Of a stretch of 64,000 nucleotides of DNA, positions 24,692-38,935 are shown in pieces. The position numbers and the translations under genes are program-made. The stretch covers positions 4,394,932 to 4,458,931 of the forward strand of contig SSNP01000010.1 of the NCBI GenBank assembly GCA_006937955.1. Direction: 5' to 3'. Within the stretch, counting starts at the first letter, position 1; every line of letters begins with the position of its first letter. Source of the DNA: Pachypanchax playfairii. Lineage: Eukaryota > Chordata > Actinopteri > Cyprinodontiformes > Aplocheilidae. The notes below the pieces were generated by a model. The model made no database searches. It saw only the letters and a list, made by a program, of their open reading frames with translations, and was not told the origin of the DNA.

Positions 24692-26421
24692 GTGAGTCTC
24701 GCCCCCACCCCACACCATTTACCTCTTCCTCTTTTTCTGGCCTTTGTCCTGTCTGACAATGGGGTGATCATGGGTGTGGGGGTACGAAGGGGGTAAAGGG
24801 GCAGTTAAAGAAAAAAGAAAGGTGCTGTTGAGCTCTTGTTCTTTACGGAGAGGTGATTCAGGTAAATAGGGCTTTTTTCTCTGCTTTGTTGAAGGTTTGG
24901 AAGCACATGGGGGGGGGAGGTGTGAGAGTGTATTTGCGTGTGGGAACCCAGCCCCCAACACAGTTATGTCAGGTCAAATCTAATATGTAAAATAAGACAA
25001 GTAATAACTTTTTGTGTAAAGAATTCGCTAAATTTGTAGAATTAATTGCTCCAGTTCAGTATTTTATTTGAAAACGTGAATAAGTAAACTGAAAAGAAAA
25101 AAAAAATCAAGATAGTTTTTACCAGTTTACAGTTAAAGGAAATACATTTTCAGAATCCTGTTTGACCTTGCAAGGATTAAAACTGCATCACTCATCTGAT
25201 CTTTATTTTCCTCTTGTGAACTTTGGTCTAGCTTGATTTTTTGCTGAAGGTTTGTTTCTGTTTAGACAAATCACTTCTACAGAATTACACCCACTAAAAC
25301 ATATGCTGGTTTATGTGCGTCAAGCCAGTGTCTGACTCAGTGGGTTTCTGGCTTTCAGTTTCTGTACCACAAGTTTTCAAATGATTATTCAAGATAAGCT
25401 TTTCTAGTGAACTTGATTAGTCAGAAATTAACGATGTTGATTGGGATGTTGAGTGTGTGGGTGAATGTGACTTGCACTCAGATACTTTGAGAGCTCAAAA
25501 TAATTTGATCAGCACTGCACCAATTCAGTCTATTTGACATTTTTAAGATGTAAGATGTGTAATTCCAGTTCATTGCTGCTAAGATGGTTGATTCTGACCA
25601 ATATCTTAAATTGCACTAAACAGAGTTTCCCTCTTCGTACCTTCCAGCCTGAGGATACATTTGTGATGACCTGGTTAGGCCTGGAGCTGTCAGCACCCCA
25701 GAGAGAAGCTCTGACCGTTGGGAGGGGGAAGTCACCTGCAACTACCACCCCCATTCTTTTTTTTTTCCTGGGGGAGATCAGAGAGCTGAGAGTGGAAGGT
25801 GAGGACAGAGGGCTTCTTTTCTCCCACACTAGTTACCACTGTAGGCATTACCCCAAAACCTCATCTCATATGCAGCACCAGAAACTTTTAAAACTCAACA
25901 TTTTGGCATGTGCCAATGTGTTCACCTCAGTCTTAATGGAGGAGCAACAGTGAGATCAGCAGATCACTGACATAAAAAAGCAAAACAAACACAGGAAACG
26001 CCAAAGGTCACAAATACAATCAGCCATCAATAGTAATAGTTTGTCAAAAATTCAAAGGAAAAAACTAAAGTGGTGGAAAAACATTAAGGTTTAACAACAT
26101 GGATATTTGCTATTTTGATTATATTGCGTTAAAAAAGAAAGTAACACACTCAACCTACAAACTAAGACCATGTGGCAAAGGTCAGAGACAAAGAGCGACA
26201 GTATGCAGGTATTTGTGTGTGTGTGAGAGTGTGTATGGGCTCTGAAAGGGAAAGGCTCTATAAAGCTCACCTGTTCTGACCCCTGCAGGTATGTTACCTT
26301 CCTTTCATTCATTCATTCATTCTTTCATTCAACAGCTTTTCCCTCCCACCTTCTGTCAGCAGCCCTGGGCATTGCTTTGAACTCACAACTGCACTGCTTT
26401 TTGAGAGTGTGTGCTCCCGAT

Positions 26422-26451
26422 TGTGTGTATGTGTGTGTGTGTGTGTGTGTA
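26422..26451. repeat. (TG)n microsatellite
   Basis: About 14 TG units with one interruption (TA) near 26429. Confidence 0.9.
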
Positions 26452-27504
26452 TTGGTGTCAGAGAGCCAACTGAAGGAGAAAGATATTGATGGATAAAGAA
26501 TGAAGAATAAAACCTGTCATTTTCCTAATTAATGTTGTTTCGATGATTTATTGATTTTGTGTGTCAGTTAAGTTTTTATGTAGTAAAATATTTTGCCTGA
26601 GGTTTTGGCCTGCCATTGTTTCCAGTTAATTAATCTCGCAGGGATACTGAGGCCTCTCAGAGAGCTCAGTGTGTGTGTTTATGGAGTAAAACTGACATCC
26701 CTGGAAGCTACAGCTTATCTCAGCTTTTGGAAAACTGTTAGAAATGGGGTGTGGGTTTACATCAAGCTGCATCCTCCGGATTCATTAAAACTTTGCTCAT
26801 GTGTCTGATCCTTTCTCCAAACAGACATCTACAATATTATTTCTAAGCATGAACAGAAAATATGAGATGCAATTCATTTATAGAACGATCATAAAATATC
26901 ACAACTCAATCCTGAAAAAAATTCTAAATCATGTAAACATTTCTCAAAAACCAGCTTGAACCAAACCCAAGTGAACCAGAGAGCTCGATGAGGAGATTTT
27001 AACATTGAGTGAAGCAAATATTTACTGGCCTGCTAGTTATTTAGTCGCCACAACAGAGTTTTTGTGATTTGAATATTAACCGGATATTGTTATTACTGGC
27101 TCTTATCTCTAAAAGGGCTTTCAATGACTTTCATTTTAGATTTTCAAGGTATAAACTGCTCAATGAAAATAAATATTTTGTCTATAGAAAAGCTCCAGCT
27201 GATGAACTAGATGACACTGAAACTAAACTTTAGTGGTTTAGTCGACTGATCGGTCGACTTGGTTGACTGATATTCTCATTGGTCGACCAGTTGCAGTTTT
27301 TTCCCACCAATAAAGAAATTTTCATTGATTTACTCCTTGATATTTATTCCTTTATAAGCAGTTATATATCACTGTATTCTAAATATAATTAGCTTATGTT
27401 TTATCCCAAACTTTAAATGCTTTAATTTAGGCTATTTTGTAACAGCACCACAGTTTAGCTCACCGTAGAACACTTGGGAATCACACCTGTGTCTGAGCAA
27501 TAAT

Positions 27505-27615
27505 AATTTATACTTAATTAATCCCTCTTGGGGAAATGATGTCTCTGCATTTAACCCATCCTCATTGGTGAGGAGCAGAGGGCTGCAGTGTGTTTTGTGG
27601 TCAGGTGCGCGATTG
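27505..27615 (+). repeat. Dispersed fish repeat fragment
   Basis: TTAATCCCTCTTGGGGAAAT, CTCTGCATTTAACCCATCCTC and GAGCAGAGGGCTGCAGTGTG occur in the order I know from a very common teleost interspersed repeat. The family name is not certain. The ends are not visible. Confidence 0.45.
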
Positions 27616-30600
27616 TGACTGTCACTATGGAGGACAGAGCTCCTCATTTTGCAGTTAAATAAAATCACTTAAGTTTCAAAGAATTGTATTATTATTATAG
27701 TTTTATGTATTGTTGATGTTTTTTGTTATTGTTTTATTAATGCTCTGTGACAATTATTTAATAAATGTTCAATAAAAATGGAAAACATTAAGTCTTTTAT
27801 TTCTTTAGTTCTTAGGAGGACTAAGCATTACTTTGGTTGACTACAGCTGTTCACAAAGGCAATGTGGTGTTATAAGATCTGGATAGTGTCCCAGTATCTT
27901 CTGCTGTGCGACTTGGACTAATGTAAGCAGATGAACCCCAGCTTCCTGCTGACCTCCTTTTCGCCATTAATGTTGAGCAAAAGGTTTTCATGGTATTGAA
28001 AGGAACTAAACAACACCCTTAAACATGTTTCAATAAACTTTTCTATTTTTATATTTATTTAGCTTAGGCAACAGTTTACACTGCGCTACAAATTCATAAA
28101 TATAAAAGCAGTTTAAAATCTGAGACTGTAAAAATACTAGGTAATAAATCATAAAAATCTTGCTCAAGATTGCATATCCCCCCCCCCACACACACACACA
28201 TCTTGTTTCAGAAGAGTCTGATCTAACACCTGACACCTGATGAGAACTGAGTTTTCAGTCTGAATGTGTGCTGTTGTTCCATTCTTATGTTAACATGGAT
28301 TACAGCAGGGTCCTCCCTGCTGATGGTCCATTATCAGATCCAACGTGCTCAGTGGGGTTGTGTCTACACCACCCAGCAGGAGTGACTGGGTGAGTCTGAC
28401 AGTGTAATGGTGTGTTTGTTACCTGCCTTTCTGATTCCTCAGTGCTGATGTTGCTTGGCAGGAAGAAAAGTGTGTATTATCTGTTTCTCTGCATGAATGT
28501 GAAAAATGCAATAAACAGACTGACAGAACTGATCAAAATGGTAAAAAAAGACTTTAAGGTAAATGGAAATATAGCAGAGTTAAAAAAACAAACAATAAAC
28601 ACAGTTTAATCTCAGTTATTTGGAAATAAAGTGGAAAGTAACAGTAGAATAAAATCTAAGAATGAAAAGTTTTCACAAGAGAAGAGATATGAATGGTAAA
28701 CTCATCAAACACATTGTTAAAATCAGTAATTAAGTGACTTACAAAACCTTAATATACAGTGTAAAAACAAAAAAAAGTGTTTTCACAAACACCCCGTATT
28801 GGAAAAACCCCATTCTAAAAATACCTGTGATTTCCAAGTATAAAATGTGTTGAATCACTGCAGGTACTTTTAAATGCACTTACGTGCTTACGTCATTTCA
28901 ACTTATTCAATAAAATTATTTATTCTATAAAAAAGTGGCAGATGAACTGTATGTTCTTTAAAGAAAATAGAAAAATAAAGTTATGAAAGACCAGACAGAA
29001 CCTGAAAGTATGAGCATAATAAAAACATATTTGGAAATCACAAAAATCACATTAGGCCAGTCAGTCTGTGCTATATTTAAAATCTTCTCAATGTTATATT
29101 TAATAATGTTTTATTTCAATGTGCAAAGGTTTTAAATGTAGAATTGTCTATACTTCAAGTCATTTTATAGCCTTAGTGAGCAAACTGGAATTTAGTTTAT
29201 TATTTCACTGGAAAGTTCCTGTAAAAATGAAGTAAACAGCAACAGAATTGAGGGAAAATTCCATTGTGAAAACAATTGTGACCTTCAGAAAGATCTCTTG
29301 CACCAAACCACTTTAAAAGACAACAATAAAATCACAGTCCTTGGAAACTAATTATACACAACACAGGAGTGGCTGAAGACTTTTGCACAGCAGACATAAA
29401 GGTACCTGTTAAATGGACCATAGTGTTTCCTGAGTGGACGTGACATGAACTGAGTCTCTGTTTTTAAGACTGACTCACTTGATCAAACTTTGCTGCTTTC
29501 TTGTTTGCGCTTGTTTCACTTTGGGCAAAAATGACGTTAAAATACGTCGTCGCTTGTACATGTTACTTTCCCAAACAATTTGAGTCAGATTTAACTTCCC
29601 CAACATGCGTGGATTTGTTCAAGCAAGAAACTGAATCAGAAAAATCAAGACAGGGAGGAAGGAAGGGTCACACACTCTCCCCCTCTGTGCCTTTTATGAG
29701 TGTGTGTCTCTGTTCTGTTTACATGTTAAAAGCTCTTTAATAAGAAGCTGCAGGGGAAGCTAGCAGACAGGAACCTTTCATCTCAACCTGTCCTGTCACA
29801 CCCAGGGGAGGGGGACTTTATTTATGGCTGCGCGCAGGTTGGCTCTTTGTAAGGAGCACTTACACAGTCGTCTGAGTCAGACTGCAGGCTCCAGAGGAGG
29901 ATGAGGAGGAAGGCCGAAGTGTATTAGACATTACAGGATGTGCATTACAGCACATGCTAGTGCTAACGTCACGCTAATGATTTGGAATGACATCTATGTG
30001 CACTAGACATCACAACAACATACAAAGAGTTACATCATACCTCACTACAAATATCAGTTTTTGCAGTAAACAGAAAATCTAAGTGGTTTTTCTTAATATA
30101 ATTATGATGTCAAAAACATCTGCTGCAGGATTAAAACATAATTGTTAAATGTCACATATAACCAGTGTGTTTTGTAGAAAACTGCAAGCGATAAAAAGAA
30201 AAACAGTTTTCTTCACTCTGGGGATGAATGTACAGAGAGGCAGAATCAATAAAAAAATGGAAAAAGACACAAAAATATCAATGTGATTGAGAGGATGTTT
30301 GGAAAGTCTTTGATAAAACTCAGTGAAAAATGTGGAAATAGTCTGACTGTATTTCAACAACCTGCTGGTTTTAGTTCAAACAGAATGGTTCTTACTATGT
30401 TTTGATTAGGACTCACTAAGACAGCATTAGTGTGAGCTAACAGACCCAAGTAAACAAAAGTAAAGAAAATAGCTTTTGTTGTAGTTGTAATCAGATTACT
30501 TTAATCTTATTGCATTTGCTTGTGTAGAGCCCCACCCAGTATGCAGCTAGACAACATGACCTGATGGATGAAGCTCTCGAGCTGTAAATCAAACAGATGA

Positions 30601-33600
30601 ATGACGACTGACTGTCAAACTGATATACGTGTGCACACACACTCTGTCTGCAGACTTCATCTTCTTTTTCTGGAAATCTTCATAGTTTCCTACTTCTTCT
30701 TTTATTTACATCCTCTTGTTTTTCCAAAGTATGCAGGGATAACACGTTTCAGTAGCAGAGATAGAAATGTGATGAATGTAATGTGAAAACATGAAGACCT
30801 TCAGTTTAGAAAAGATATAAATGTTGTTGCTTAAAAATAAATAATATTAATGACAAAAACAACTATTACTTATATCTTAAATCAATGTTCTTAAATACAT
30901 AAATAATTTTGTTTCTTAAATATGAAATAAATGAATCAAATGCCTAGAAAATACTGAATTCTTGGAGTTATTTGCTTTTAGCCAACAGATTTTTATCTGG
31001 TTTCACATCAGAATTCTCTTAAATTTTGGTTGTTTTGAAAACAGTACAAATGTGATTGATCATTTCCACTGTGACCTTCTGAACATGTTTTATCAGCTGA
31101 CATATCAATTACTGTCAAGTTGTGAAACCTCACCACAATTTTTTAACTTCACATGCTTCATGATAAAAAAAAATAGACCTTCAGGTTTTTACTGTGAATT
31201 CATCAGAAGACAATTTACAGAGAATGTGTTGAAATACTTTTTTGATTTTCTACTTTGTTGTCTTATCACATTTTTTGACAGTCAAAGTTAGACACTATTC
31301 TGCTAATATAGACAGAATAAAATAAAAGATGACAGTCTGGCTTTGATGTTTGGTTTGAACATTAAATATGACCCATGTGATGTGAATCAGATGATCATCC
31401 TCCCACTGCAACCACAGTTCAGTTTTTTTAATGAAACTTGTAGTCAAAAACATGTTTTTTTCTCCTTTGTAGACTTTTGAAATGTTGAGAGGCCTTGACG
31501 TTACACAAGCGTGTGTTGTGTACATGTGGCCATTTTTGCTTTAATTTCTATTGTCCTCTAACACTTTCACGTTCCACTTCGATCCGAAGATAACAGAGTG
31601 ACAATCTGACAGCTAACTTTCTCTTCTCGGGTTGAAATGAACTCTGAACTCTTCACCTGGTTGTGATGGAAGCCAAAGAAACGCACACACCTGTTTAGAA
31701 TCATCATCATCACACACCTACACACATGCACACAAAGCCCAAGGCTGAACCTGCTGTAAATCTGTCCTAGCTCAACACAACATGAGCCACACACACACAT
31801 CAGGACCTACACACACACATTATGAGCAGCATGTCTTAACAAAAGGGAAGCTGCAGAAGAGTTTTATTTTTGTCTGTTTTATTTATCTAACTTTCCCCTT
31901 TTTTTCCTCTCATCTATTCTAGCTTTCATTTTCAAGCCTAAATCATCATACTGTAATTTAGTTACTGAAAAAAAAGAAGTAGAAGTTGAACAAATAGAAC
32001 AAATTACACCAGAGAAAAGCAAAAGGACATGTGTCACTTTTCCGAGTCATGAAAAGACAGATGGACGACTATAAAATAAATCCCTGTAAATGCTGCTTCT
32101 TGTTTGCTTCTTTTGAGTCTTTAAATAATTTGGAGATTTACATGAGTTTTTTTTCACTGTCTTGTAAATTACTTTTAAATGACATAAACACACATGCTTT
32201 GTAAATTGTAACGTGTATGTTAAGTGGTTGGGTGGGCCTGAGTCATTGTCTGTCTCCAAACATTGACACATCGTCTGACAGCTGACCCCGTGCTGCTATG
32301 CTTTTCTCTCCCAATGATCTCTCGAAATCCAGTTAAATCCTCTAGCATAAAGATTCCTTTACACGTTATCACTAACTGTATGTCCTTCCCTTATAAAACA
32401 CCGGACAACATGAGTGTATGAGCAGAATCCTACAGTCTGTTTTCCAAACTCACCAGTTTATGACTCTGAATTCCTGATTGTAAAAACAACAAAGCAGCAG
32501 TTGCTGCAGGAAAATGTGAAACTCTGCTGCCACACACAAATGTGGACACTAATAAGATGACGGTGACACCAAAGCAACATGTTGCTATAACCTGCTGTCG
32601 CCTGTCAGGGTGGCCCGATAGTAACACTGAAGCTCCCCTAGCAGAGAGGTGACAACCTGATCCCAGCAGGTTGTCAAACTCAACCCAAAGGGCACGTGTT
32701 GATGTGGAGGAGAGCACCATCTAAGGCTCAAGACTCACAATGCATCACTGGTGATCACTGCCTTTAGAAATACATGGTGGGATTTTGGAAATTCTTACCC
32801 AAAAGAAATTCTGAGAGAAACCAAAAAAGCTAACTATGAATATATCACGAGTGAAAGACTGAGCAGCTTCAACGAAAACTGAGTCACTACATCCGATTCG
32901 GTTGAGGAACTGAGCTAAATAATTGCAATGAATTTGATTTAATAGCTTTTAAATAGAATAGTTATGACATTCTGATAACTGCTCCTTACAACACCCAAGT
33001 TTCACTTACATGCATAGATTCAGCAGTAAAATGATAAATGGGAGAAGTTTGGTTTATGAAACATTTTAAACTAGAAAATCCCAAAACGTGGCAAGTAACT
33101 CAGATTTGTGTATTTTACTGAAAATGTTCCTGCTCCTGTCACCTGTGCTAATATTAATATTTTTATGCACATTTTTGTGGGATTATCTATATTTATATAT
33201 AGTGTGTGTGCATGTAGTATATGCAGATCATTAGGATCATGTTTTGACTTCATAATGATTTATATTATCTCTTTGTTGCATAAAAAGAAGTCTAGCTGAC
33301 CCAAATCGGAATGCAGCTTCTGGAATGACCAAATGTCACAGTGATAATCTTCCATGAAAGTCCGCCAGTGTGTCATCGGCCTTAAAGGTCTGAGGTGTAA
33401 ATCTTCCATCGGTAGTTCTTTCTTTTTCTCCCGTAGTCGACAACTGTGCTCCGATCTGACGCAGAGCGTGTCTTGCAATGACATTCTTCTCATTGCCGAA
33501 ATGGAAAAGGCATAGAGTGTGTGTTCAGACACTCTCCCCCATCTGTCTCCTAGCCTTTCTGATCCACCTGGGGTCCTCTGTGGCCTTGTGGCCTCAAACA

Positions 33601-35207
33601 GAAATCCATGCCCTCCGTTTAAAATAACTTCTGTCTTGTCTCTGTAGTGTTTTTGCTGTCTGTGTTATGATAAGGCGTGTGTCTAAGATCTGAAACACAC
33701 ACACACATACACATTAATTCTCCTGCACAGTGTGGCTCTGCAGCCTGAATAAGCAGAGTGATGAGGGCCGAGTGTTCAACCAGCGGCTGCAGGAATGTCA
33801 GCATGTGAAATTCAGGGACACACACACATAAACAGTAAAATGAGCAGCATGGAGCAAAAAGGTGACAGCTGCAGTACTCCAGAAAACAAAAAACCAAAGT
33901 GAAGAAGAGAGTGATGGAGGAAAAACAGACAATGATTCATGTACTTTGTTTAGAAAAGGGGCTAGAAAGAAACACGTGGAAGTATTTATCAAAATGTCAG
34001 TTCACTGTTAACCTTTAAGAATACATTTAGACATTTAATTAATTAAAATGAATCAACATTTAAATTGTATAGGAAAAGAAACACAAGACATCAGATGATG
34101 AAGCCTTGAGGCCTCAATACTTTACAGCTGTCCTGTCCTATTTTGTAATAATTACATTTTGGATTGAAGATGTATATCATGTGACTTTGAATCTTTTATT
34201 TTTTTTGCAGACCTCAAGTAAGTCTTTAAATGGAGGAGAAACTAAAGCACCAGTCATGAGCAAGAAAAACAGCATATATTAGTAGCGTCGACCAGATCCT
34301 AGTTGGACACATCTGATCAGATTTCCACTTACAATTCCACTTTCCACAACTTACAAATCCACAAACATTTAGTTCTAGAGTATCTTGGTAAAATATCAAA
34401 AGTACTCAGAGAATGAAAAAAAGTAAAGAAATCCATGACAGAAGAAGAAATCAAACCCAGTGACAACAAATGGGGGATAATAAGCACAAGGAAGCAAATG
34501 AGCTATTTACAAAAAATTAGCTTTTTAGTCAATCTCAATTATATATTTGTTTAGAATTCGCCTTCCCTGAAAAAATACCTAACATAACAGGCTCACACAC
34601 TTTGCCCTGCTTAAGACTAATTAGGTATTTTATCAATCCAGAAACAAACACTTTTTTAGTCTGAACAACTGGAAAAAAACAACAATTTAAAGTGTAATGG
34701 CAGACTGAGGAAGAGTTTCAGATGGAGAGAAAAGTGAGAAAGGCTTAAAGAAAGACAGAGAGGATTAGAGAAAGAGGGAGGGAAAAAGGTAGGATTAGCT
34801 AAGGAGGACGACGGCATTTAGTTTCACAGCTCAAGGTGTCAATCGTAAATATTTAATATCAACATTTTCTCTAGTTTCTGTTTATGCTAATTCTCTCATC
34901 CTCTCTAATTTCCCTCCACCTACCAACTTCATTTACATTGTAGAAACATTGCATATGGTTGAATAAGAAGACTGTTTTTGGGTGGAGAAACAAAGTTAGG
35001 TCAAGAGTAAAATAATAATTTATTTTGCTGTCAAATACTTTGTCCCATTGTTTAAGCAGTATCCATTTTAAGAGAAAGGATCAGCTGATTTTAATAATAT
35101 AACGCAGTCAAACTGCCTGAACAAAGATGCAGGACAGAAAACTTTTCAGTTTGATTGAGATACAAAAGTGCTAGACATCTGAAGTAAAACCAACAATGCC
35201 TTCCAAC
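27616..35207. other. Non-coding stretch
   Basis: AT-rich, with a C10 run next to (CA)n at 28179-28200 and a purine-rich tract at 34720-34800. Complex patches at 29800-30000, 33300-33620 and 34800-34920 could be conserved non-coding elements. No gene is recognised. Confidence 0.45.
34211..34282 (+). other. Terminal-exon-like segment, unproven
   Basis: An excellent acceptor (CTTTTATTTTTTTTGCAG) is followed by 23 open codons and a TAG at 34280. The reading starts T-S-S-K-S-L-N-G-G-E and ends K-K-N-S-I-Y. I know no family with this end. No AATAAA was seen within about 300 bp downstream, which weakens the terminal-exon idea. Confidence 0.2.
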
Positions 35208-35512
35208 CTGGCTGCACGGTGGTGCAGTTGGTAGTGCTGTTGTCTTGTATCGAGAAGGTCCGAGGGTTCTGCAGTTTTCATGTTCTCCCCGTGCATGTGT
35301 GGGTTTCTCTAACATCCTCCCACAGACCAAAAAATATGCACAAGGTCAATTGCCAACTTTAAATTGCCCCTAAGTGTGAGTGTGTGTGACTAGTTATCTG
35401 TTTATATGTGGCCCTGTGATAGATTGGTGACCTGTCCAGGTGTAAACTGCTCCCCACCTAATGACTGCTGAAGATAGGCACCAGCTCCTTGTGACCCTTA
35501 GGAAATGATACA
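35208..35512 (+). repeat. tRNA-derived SINE, near full length
   Basis: The head GGCTGCACGGTGGTGCAGTT is followed by a short gap where the B-box should be (GAGGGTTCTGCAG). After it come TGTTCTCCCCGTGCATGTGT, CCTCCCACAGACC, AAATTGCCCC, CTGTGATAGATTGGTGACC and GCACCAGCTCCTTGTGACCC. It is the most complete copy in the window, though part of the head-to-body segment is deleted. Confidence 0.7.
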
Positions 35513-38270
35513 AAATGATATCTAGAAGAGAGGGCAGGAATAGAGTCAAGTTTATCACTTTGAAACCTAAAACAAGACAAGATCAAAGCTAGAATATGTA
35601 CTGTACACATGTGGAAACATGAAATCCTGTTTAATATTGAAAATGCTTTTACAAAAAGAACAATATTTTCCAATATTTGGAATTAAAATGTCTGATTTGT
35701 GTCACTTTACTTTTGGTAGCAGGTCAAACTGCGATCAGCTGTTTCTGCACTGGTCAGATTAGAACAGTGATGTCAAGATTTCAATCCCCAATCTGCCTTT
35801 AAGCAGATCCCCATTAGGTTTTGGTTTTTGCAGGTCCCTTGTTTTAAATTGTGTAACCTTTATTCTTTCTTCCCATTGATCCACCTACCACTGATGGTAA
35901 CACGTTCCCTTATGAAAGCTCATTTGTAAAATTGAAAACATTACTGAAACTATTGTCCTTTGCTAATTTCCAGTAAAGTTACAGCCCATCATTCAGGTAA
36001 TAATTTTCCTTCTCAATGAAATTCACACACTTATCAAAACTTGATTTTTACTGCTTTTACTTACAAAAGCACACAGACACACACACAAGAGTATCTTTGT
36101 GATGTGATTCCCTGTATCTCGTGAGAAATCAACATTGAGCTGACTGGAGCTTGAGGCACACTATACTTTGAAGTCACACACTCTTACTTGGATGCACAAA
36201 GCTCATGAGTGTGTCTCTGTTGTGCAATGAAAGATTTAGTTGCTTAAGGCAAACGTGCATGGGAGCATGTTCTTTTTGCAAAACTATACAAATATGTGCA
36301 AAACTAACTACAAAACCAACATTTTCAAATAAACAACACATCGCTGACAGTGGTTGTAGTCTTATGGTGGGTGAGTGAATCTTCTGCTCCTCAAGTTACA
36401 CCAAAGCCTTTAATCTGTGACCCAGAGAAAGGGAAGGGGAGTATCAGGAGCAACATCCTGGTAACATTCATAAAAGAAGACATGATGACACAGAAGACCT
36501 TGTGTGTCCATGTAGAAAAACAAGAAAGAGACCAAATATGCCTAACCAATGTAGACACAGTTTTACTTACTTAAACATTTAATGTATTTAGGTACATTTT
36601 GAAACAATCAGCACTGAATAAATAAATAATAATTAAACCTATAACCAATTTTTCTCTTTATTTGCAACCTGCCATTTGGCTCATTGACAGCATGTGGAAA
36701 TACCTCTGGATCTGCATCTGTTTTTAGACAGATATTTCGGATTGATTGTTTAACAATATGAATGTTGTCTACTATTTAAACAATATTTTGATTTTCTGAA
36801 GTCAAAACACCAGCCTCTATCATACTTTATGGCATTTGTGTATGTACTTTGCAACATACTTTCATTTAAGACTAACATTTACTTTAAATTTGTAGTCAGC
36901 AGAAGTAAAGTTTTATTTTATGCTCAAGTTTGACCCGAAACCTTGTAACGGATGAAAAAATAAAAGATTTTTTCTACTTTGTTCCTGGAAGGTGACACAG
37001 AATAAAATTTATAAAAAAAAAAAAACATGTTACAGCAATCAAGTGTAGTCTCACACAAGTACAATAAATAAATAAGTACCACAGATGAGTAGAAACATGT
37101 TGGTAACAGAATTTTCAGCTTTTTCTTACTGGACCACAGAAAATTTCCATATGAAAGCACAGACATAGCAGCTAAATGTAGCATGTGTTGCTATGTTAGC
37201 TTTGTTTTTGTGTGATTGGTTCCTGGTTCATCAAAAGCACTGAGTCTATGTGTCTTTGTTTGGTAACTACTGTGTGAATAAATACACAAGAAGTGCGTCA
37301 GCAGAATATTTAGTTCTTTCCAGTTCTGCTTCTTAGTCAGTTTGGTCTATCAAAGAAAATGAAAAAACAGAAGTATGGGAATGTTTATGACTCTGTGCAT
37401 GTTTGTGTGTGTGTATTTATTAGTCACTTCTTGACCAGCTGGTCTCGGCTCCAAACATCTCACCATTAAAACATGAGTGAAAAAAACTCCATATGTCGAC
37501 ATGTGCAATTTGTCTGAGTAGAACTGATTTGTCATCACCTGCTAGAGTAAATGATGGGAAAAGTGCTGAGATTATTATACTATAACAGTATGTTGTGAGT
37601 CACAGATGAAGAGAAGAAGCAAAGTTTGTCCTCTAAAACTGTGTCCAGCTTAAATTACTCACCAGACTAGTTAACTGAAACATTCCCATTACCAACTTTG
37701 CAAGCGATTTTTGAAATAATATTCAGATTATTTTTCCTCTTGTTACATGTGATGTATATACATGTTTTTTTTAATTAAACCTTGTAACAAAGTGAAAGAC
37801 ATGAGTGACAAGCAAAACTGACTGAAGTCGACAAGAATTGTATAAAATGGAAAATAAAGTAGGAAGTATAGCTAACCAAAATGCTGAGATTAAAAAAAAG
37901 CTAACAGGAAAAACAAGGCTTACTGGAACACACGTCAAGGAAGTAAAGCACAAATGACTAAACACAAAGTAACAAAACAAAGATACAAATACAAATGAAA
38001 CATTATACGAGTCAAACCTTTTTTTGTACAAAAATACATAATTTTCTTGCTTTCTAAGGAGGTGGTGCTCCCTGTGAGACTCAGTGCAGGAGCAAAATGG
38101 ATTAATGGGTATATGACAATTGAAATATAACATTGTGGAGGTCAAAGGGAGTCAGACTGCACAGTTTGGTAAGACTGACATAAAACAGTCTTGCAGTTAG
38201 ATATTTTTTACATTATGTTTAGATAATTTGAAACATGACACCTTTACTGTTTATTGTTCTTACTGTTGTA
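35513..38270. other. Non-coding AT-rich stretch
   Basis: Nothing recognised beyond A/T runs and short CA patches. Confidence 0.55.
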
Positions 38271-38935
38271 GAGCGCAGACCACCGCCAAGTACTTCGGTT
38301 CCTCCCATTTTGTGATTTACACCAAAAAAAGGATAAAAATAAGAGTATAACCTTTGTTGTATCTACATTATCAGATTTTTTGAACCATGAAAACAGCTTT
38401 AGTAATTATACTGACTTTAATATCATTATTAGTTCAATAATTATTGGTGGTTTTCTTCTGGATTGAGTTCCAGGGTTTTTGAAGGAACATCAAATCTGTT
38501 AGTAAACTTCTGATTCCACAGTGTCTCGACCATCTTTTGGTGTTTGTTGCAAGTTTATACCATCATTTGTTCTTTCAGTGATAAACAAGTTTGGAATTTT
38601 GAAACAAACCAGATCAATTCTTGATCCAGATCAGTCCATGATATCTTGTAGAACCTATTGGAAACTTTACAAGCACCTGGACCAGTTATTGTGGAGTTAC
38701 ATGCAGGTGTGTTAAAATCAGTTCTATCTCCTAATGATGAAGAGTCCTTAAAAACATTTTTGGATCAAGTTTCGTGATCTGGATCACCCCAAAATCTAAC
38801 AATTTCTTCCTTTGACCATTTCTGACCTTTCCTGAAATTTTGATCAAAATCCATCCAGAACTTTTAGCGTTATCTTGTTAACTAACAAACTAACAGATGC
38901 TGGCAAAAACATGACCTCCTGGCGAAAGTTACTAT
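38271..38935. repeat. Dispersed repeat with CCGCC/GGCGG-type inverted ends
   Basis: The left end has GAGCGCAGACCACCGCCAAG. The right part has GATCTGGATCACCCC, AAAATCCATCCAGAACTTTT, GTTATCTTGTTAACTAACAA and AACATGACCTCCTGGCG. This combination is the layout of a very common teleost interspersed repeat whose ends are inverted (CCGCCAAGG at one side, CCTTGGCGG at the other). Both ends are worn here. It is non-coding and the transposon class is not certain. Confidence 0.55.

Larger units (their letters stand above)
21291..27504. other. Non-coding stretch with a few unusual sites
   Basis: It contains the palindrome pair at 21689-21719, a pyrimidine tract at 22622-22681 and a poly(A) run at 22717-22733. 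A complex, possibly conserved patch lies at 22380-22600 and a (TG)n array at 26422. Palindromic GTCGAC-containing sequence at 27239-27290 may be a worn DNA-transposon end. Exon-like segments at 24651-24691 and 25641-25710 are weak. No gene is recognised. Confidence 0.45.

Noticed and set aside
27239..27870. hAT element bounded by GTCGAC-type and TTGACTA-type sequence
   Set aside because: The two sides are not convincing inverted copies and no target duplication was found.
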